From: Opitutia bacterium
GTDB taxonomy: Bacteria > Verrucomicrobiota > Verrucomicrobiia > Opitutales > Seribacteraceae
Direction: 5' to 3'
DNA length: 6,208 nt
Assembly: GCA_018695085.1 (NCBI GenBank)
Contig: JABHOU010000668.1
Coordinates: 1-6,208, forward strand
The notes beneath the pieces are model-generated. The model had not been told where the DNA came from, ran no database searches, and saw only the letters and a list, made by a program, of their open reading frames with translations. The stretch's first letter is position 1, and each line of letters begins with the position of its first letter. This document shows, in pieces, positions 4,378 through 6,208 of this stretch. Both the position numbers and the translations under genes were made by a program.

Positions 4378-5502
4378 TTACCCTTTGCCTTTCTTTTTTC
4401 CGACCAAGGCTTTCTTTTTAGCGGGAATTGCCTTTTCCATTTTTTGAATAGCCTCCATGCCCACGAACTTGCTCTTGCCTCCGGTCATGGCGGCAATTTC
4501 TTCCAACGGTTTTTTGGCCGCGGGAGGTGCACCATAGCCTATAGTGTAAATTTTAGTGCGACCTTTCTTGGCCTTAATAATATCCATTCCTTGGAGCTTT
4601 GGATTGGAATTACCATCGGTCATAAAATAGATGATGTCGGGCTTGGGATTCAGGTAAAAAGCCCACTCAAAAGAGTTGTTCCACACAGTACCGAAAGTCA
4701 GCGGAGTTTCCCAAACGGCTTCGGTCAATTTTTTTTTGGTAGAAGGAGTTACAGGAATCCATTTCGGTCTGCTTGGAGTAAATCCAGCAACTGGCGCCCA
4801 ACCGGCACCATTTGTCCCTTTCCATTTTTTGTGCAAGACATTGGCGTTTTCACCAGCCAACCAAGTGGGACCGGAAAAGAACATTACGCACACGGAACCG
4901 ACCGCGGGCAACTTATCGATAGCCGTGGACAGCTCGTCGCGCATGACTAAGTCACGTCCTCTCATGGAAGCGGAGTAATCGATTATGAAACAAATCTTGT
5001 TCGCTTGGGACTTCATTCCCATGAAGGTGGATGCAAAAGCCTTGTCGAGAGCCGACATATCAACTTTCACGCGAACGTCGCCCACATCGCCCATCGGGCT
5101 AATGGCAATTGAGGGATTAATATCCAATGCCTTGATATCAATATCAGGAGCAGCAATATCAGAAATAGCTTTGGCTTGAAAGTTAAAGGACTTTGAGGAT
5201 TTGGCAGCTTTTTGACGCTGCATCAGTTTAACCTTTTGCTGCTGCTGCTTCTTTTGTTTGGGAGCGGGCGTGGCATCAGAGAAATCAGACATGCCATCTC
5301 CCTCGGGAGCCGTCCAAATAATGAGATTCCAAAAGCAAACGAGAAACAAAACCATCAGAAAAAGAGAGATTAGCATGCTATTCAGCAACCGATACTCACG
5401 CATGTATTTCTGCAAAGGAGTCTCAAAATGGGGGGCCTCACAGGAGACTTCCTCAGAATCAATAATTTCTTCTACCAATTCGGTATCTGCAGGTTGATCC
5501 AT
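4378..5502 (-). CDS. Membrane-anchored VWA (von Willebrand factor A) domain protein
   Basis: The 374-residue protein has an acidic N-terminus (residues 1-27), a basic juxtamembrane stretch QKYMREYR (31-38), and one membrane helix at about 43-63. A Lys/Gln-rich linker (82-105) includes KQKKQQQQK. After a hydrophobic, Ile/Asp-rich region (113-150) comes the VWA domain from about 167 to 360. The metal-site motif DxSxS is intact in CFIIDYSASMRG (Asp175, Ser177, Ser179); a Thr at 269 or 272 and MTDG (294-297, Asp296) would complete the site. The order suggests a cytoplasmic N-terminus with the VWA domain outside. The segment from 210 to 260 is long for a VWA loop and rich in Trp and Lys. The C-terminus ends in a Lys-rich tail. 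VWA domains bind protein partners through a metal ion; the partner is unknown. In PVC bacteria such proteins sometimes sit with ExbB/ExbD-type genes, but none is visible. The gene follows DUF1501 by 37 nt. Confidence 0.85.
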   Translation of the reverse strand: MDQPADTELVEEIIDSEEVSCEAPHFETPLQKYMREYRLLNSMLISLFLMVLFLVCFWNLIIWTAPEGDGMSDFSDATPAPKQKKQQQQKVKLMQRQKAAKSSKSFNFQAKAISDIAAPDIDIKALDINPSIAISPMGDVGDVRVKVDMSALDKAFASTFMGMKSQANKICFIIDYSASMRGRDLVMRDELSTAIDKLPAVGSVCVMFFSGPTWLAGENANVLHKKWKGTNGAGWAPVAGFTPSRPKWIPVTPSTKKKLTEAVWETPLTFGTVWNNSFEWAFYLNPKPDIIYFMTDGNSNPKLQGMDIIKAKKGRTKIYTIGYGAPPAAKKPLEEIAAMTGGKSKFVGMEAIQKMEKAIPAKKKALVGKKKGKG

Positions 5503-5539
5503 GACTTCATTAGAGCATATAACCCTAACTCATAAAAAG

Positions 5540-6208
5540 TTAAGAAATTATGTCTTTGATGACATGCCCGTGAACGTCCGTCAACCGCATATCTCTTCCA
5601 CCATAACGAAAAGTGGATCGCTCATGATCAAGTCCTAGCAAATGAAGCATGGTTGCATGCAAATCGCGAATCTCGAGCTTGTTTTCAACCACGTGATAGC
5701 CAAACTCATCGGTTGAGCCATAAGTCGTTCCACCTTTTACGCCACCGCCAGCCATCCAGAGGGAAAATCCCCAAGGGTGATGATCACGACCGTCGCCTCC
5801 TTGTGCAAAAGGCGTGCGACCAAACTCGCCAGTCCATACAACGAGGGTTTCCTCGAGCAATCCCCGTTGCTTAAGATCCTTAAGCAAGGTGCCAATTGGT
5901 TGATCTACGGACCGAGCGTTTTTCGTGTGACCATCCTTCAATTTGCCATGCTGATCCCAACGGTCTCCCGATCCGCCAGGACAAGTCAGTTCAATGAAAC
6001 GAACTCCTCGTTCAACCAAACGACGAGCAGTCATGCAAGAGCGCGCAAAAGTCTTTGTTCCATTCCAGCTGTGATTAAATCCATAAGCTTCCTTAAGGTA
6101 TTCGGGTTCGTCCGAAAGGTCCATCAACTCGGGGACCTCCATCTGCATGCGATAAGCCAGTTCATGATTCGAGATAGCCGACTCCAAAGCGTCATGGCCG
6201 CCCGCTCG
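5540..6208 (-). CDS. DUF1501 family protein, C-terminal part (partial, cut by right edge)
   Basis: The frame is open to the right edge and shows the last 222 residues; the family is usually about 400-500 residues, so roughly half is missing. Recognisable pieces are HELAYRMQMEVPELMDLS, ARRLVERGVRFIEL, DRWDQHG, TLVVWTGEFGRTPFAQGGDG with GRDHHPWGFS following, MAGGGVKGG, DLHATMLHLLGLDH and FRYGGRDMRLTDVHG. These are typical of the planctomycete-type DUF1501 branch of the alkaline phosphatase/sulfatase superfamily, with His and Asp residues (GRDHHP, DLHAT) at presumed metal-binding positions. Members are usually exported by the twin-arginine route, but the N-terminus lies outside the window. In PVC genomes the gene commonly follows a DUF1549/DUF1553 cytochrome-c-like gene, which would lie to the right. 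The TTG at 6187 is an internal codon, not the start. Function is uncharacterised. Confidence 0.92.
   Translation of the reverse strand, partial: RAGGHDALESAISNHELAYRMQMEVPELMDLSDEPEYLKEAYGFNHSWNGTKTFARSCMTARRLVERGVRFIELTCPGGSGDRWDQHGKLKDGHTKNARSVDQPIGTLLKDLKQRGLLEETLVVWTGEFGRTPFAQGGDGRDHHPWGFSLWMAGGGVKGGTTYGSTDEFGYHVVENKLEIRDLHATMLHLLGLDHERSTFRYGGRDMRLTDVHGHVIKDIIS

Noticed and set aside
5230..5255. CAG-type triplet run in the VWA gene as a possible microsatellite
   Set aside because: Only four consecutive Gln codons with mixed CAG/CAA; it is simply part of a Gln/Lys-rich linker.

Overview
The window looks like chromosomal DNA from a free-living, probably marine, member of the Verrucomicrobiota (PVC superphylum; an Opitutia/Puniceicoccales-like organism would fit). 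This is inferred from gene content: a planctomycete-type DUF1501 protein, a secreted ThuA-domain protein, a membrane-anchored VWA protein, and a stand-alone ovothiol-type methyltransferase. G+C is moderate by eye. No rRNA, tRNA, CRISPR array, insertion sequence or phage gene was seen.

Layout. All genes but one lie on the minus strand. Reading in the direction of transcription from the right edge: the C-terminal half of a DUF1501 protein (5540-6208, cut by the right edge), 37 nt, a membrane-anchored VWA protein (4378-5502), a 197-nt AT-rich gap with two palindromes and a possible promoter, then a secreted ThuA-domain protein (3299-4180). The only plus-strand gene is a 40-residue lipoprotein (3080-3202), too short for most gene callers. 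It converges on the ThuA gene, and a strong bidirectional intrinsic terminator (3238-3269) separates the two. It diverges from the xylulokinase gene xylB (1308-2843). The 236-nt divergent region between them holds a perfect 22-bp tandem repeat running into a TTGACA -35 box, plus inverted repeats.

Downstream of xylB, on the same strand and closely spaced (45, 43 and about 10 nt), come a putative 4-mercaptohistidine N1-methyltransferase (501-1262), a small conserved TPR-like protein of unknown function (146-457, GTG start), and the first residues of a probable membrane protein cut by the left edge (1-135). Its first membrane helix resembles the N-terminus of RodA/FtsW proteins.

How the genes work together. 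xylB supplies D-xylulose 5-phosphate to the pentose phosphate pathway, but no xylose isomerase or transporter is visible. The methyltransferase is expected to complete ovothiol A synthesis, but its sulfoxide synthase and lyase partners are not in the window. DUF1501, VWA and ThuA are all probably exported or membrane-anchored and point to cell-envelope or polymer-related functions that the sequence does not define. No clear defence system or other complete undescribed system was found. The least explained items are the micro-lipoprotein with its repeat-flanked promoter, the VWA protein, and the isolated ovothiol methyltransferase.
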